From: an uncultured Halioglobus sp.
GTDB taxonomy: Bacteria; Pseudomonadota; Gammaproteobacteria; Pseudomonadales; Halieaceae
Reading direction: 5' to 3'
Length of the DNA: 6,923 bases
Assembly (NCBI GenBank): GCA_905480565.1
Contig: CAJQQW010000223.1
Location: 1 to 6,923 of the forward strand
How positions within the stretch are numbered: position 1 is the stretch's first letter; every line of letters begins with the position of its first letter. A model generated the notes under the pieces. It saw only the letters and a list, made by a program, of their open reading frames with translations, was not told the origin of the DNA and ran no database searches. A program made the translations under genes and the position numbers. Shown here piece by piece: positions 6,389 to 6,923 of this stretch.

Positions 6389-6923
6389 TCAGAGATGCTC
6401 CGACAGTGCATACAGCTGCTGCGCATACCGGGTAATCAGGTCGTGGTGCGCGAGCTGTTCGCGCCACGCAGCGGGAATGCCTGACTCGCCGTAAAAAGCG
6501 CCGGCAAGTTGGCCGAAAATGGCGCCGGTGGTATCGGCGTCATCGCCGAGATTAACCGCCATAAGCGCTCCTTGCGCGAAACTATCGCTGTGATAAAAGG
6601 CCCACAGCGCGGCTTCGAGAGCATCTACAACATAGCCCGTGCCTTTTATCTCTGGCGGCATTTTTCGGGTGTATGAGCCTTTCGCGATATCGAGTATATC
6701 GCTGTTGCTGTCATCGGTGAATAGCTCGGTGGGGATAGCGGCGGTTTCCAGAATAGTATCGCGGGATGCGCCGCGCAGCGCGCGCACAATCAACTCGCTA
6801 TACAGCCCACAGGCATCACGGCAGGCGCGTGCACCGTGGGTGGTCGCCGAACTGTTAACAGCGTGCTGCCAGCGCTGTTCGTCATTCTGTCGGAAGGCCA
6901 GGGGCAGCGGCGCAAGCCGCATG
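6389..6923 (-). CDS. ADP-ribosylglycohydrolase-family protein, C-terminal part (5' end outside window)
   Basis: The frame is open to the window edge and 177 residues are visible from the Met codon at 6920-6922. That Met is probably not the start: MRLAPLPLAF resembles the internal segment of the DraG/ARH family usually preceded by Asn-Gly-Ser, and full proteins are near 300 residues, so the N-terminal metal-binding Asp cluster lies outside. Family features seen, counted from that Met, are TTHGARACRDACGLYSEL (27-44), GTGYVVDALEAALWAF (94-109), and NLGDDADTTGAIFGQLAGAFYG (124-145). The last contains the D-x-D-T metal ligands (D128, D130, T131). The family is mostly known for removing ADP-ribose from proteins or small molecules with Mg or Mn; the substrate here is unknown. 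It ends 36 bp before the PON-like gene on the same strand, with no terminator between, so co-transcription is likely. Confidence 0.88.
   Translation of the reverse strand, partial: MRLAPLPLAFRQNDEQRWQHAVNSSATTHGARACRDACGLYSELIVRALRGASRDTILETAAIPTELFTDDSNSDILDIAKGSYTRKMPPEIKGTGYVVDALEAALWAFYHSDSFAQGALMAVNLGDDADTTGAIFGQLAGAFYGESGIPAAWREQLAHHDLITRYAQQLYALSEHL

Overview
The window holds six protein-coding genes, one of them cut by the right edge. There is no RNA gene, insertion sequence, integrase or CRISPR array. The gene types suggest a free-living Gram-negative bacterium: two lipoproteins with lipoboxes, a SulP transporter with a STAS domain, and membrane-anchored envelope enzymes. A marine or aquatic gammaproteobacterium is my best guess, but no marker gene here fixes the taxonomy.

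Left part (1-2636): an array of nine 8-bp units (93-164) lies at the 3' end of a small minus-strand sulfotransferase gene and supplies its stop codon. A 183-bp divergent intergenic region follows, with candidate overlapping promoters. A plus-strand gene then encodes a polytopic membrane protein with an alkaline-phosphatase/sulfatase-fold domain. Both enzymes would modify envelope or exported molecules. Base composition looks lower in GC here than further right, so this may be an accessory segment.

Middle (2637-5269): the membrane enzyme gene converges, with a 14-bp gap, on a minus-strand DUF4136-like lipoprotein gene (2651-3256). After a 186-bp gap with no recognisable gene or terminator comes a complete SulP-family anion transporter gene on the minus strand (3443-5008). 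The 261 bp upstream of it contain a good sigma70-like promoter and a perfect 7-bp-arm palindrome that could be an operator.

Right part (5270-6923): two minus-strand genes 37 bp apart, probably co-transcribed. The upstream gene is the C-terminal part of an ADP-ribosylglycohydrolase-like protein. The downstream gene is a lipoprotein with a six-bladed propeller resembling paraoxonases (PON); all the calcium-ligand and catalytic-histidine positions I can recall from PON1 appear to be kept. It is the most interesting single gene in the window, as a candidate surface- or periplasm-facing lactonase/arylesterase.

I see no clear multi-gene novel defence or mobile system. The points most worth following are the PON-like lipoprotein, the divergent sulfotransferase/sulfatase-fold pair, and the 8-bp array fused to a gene end.
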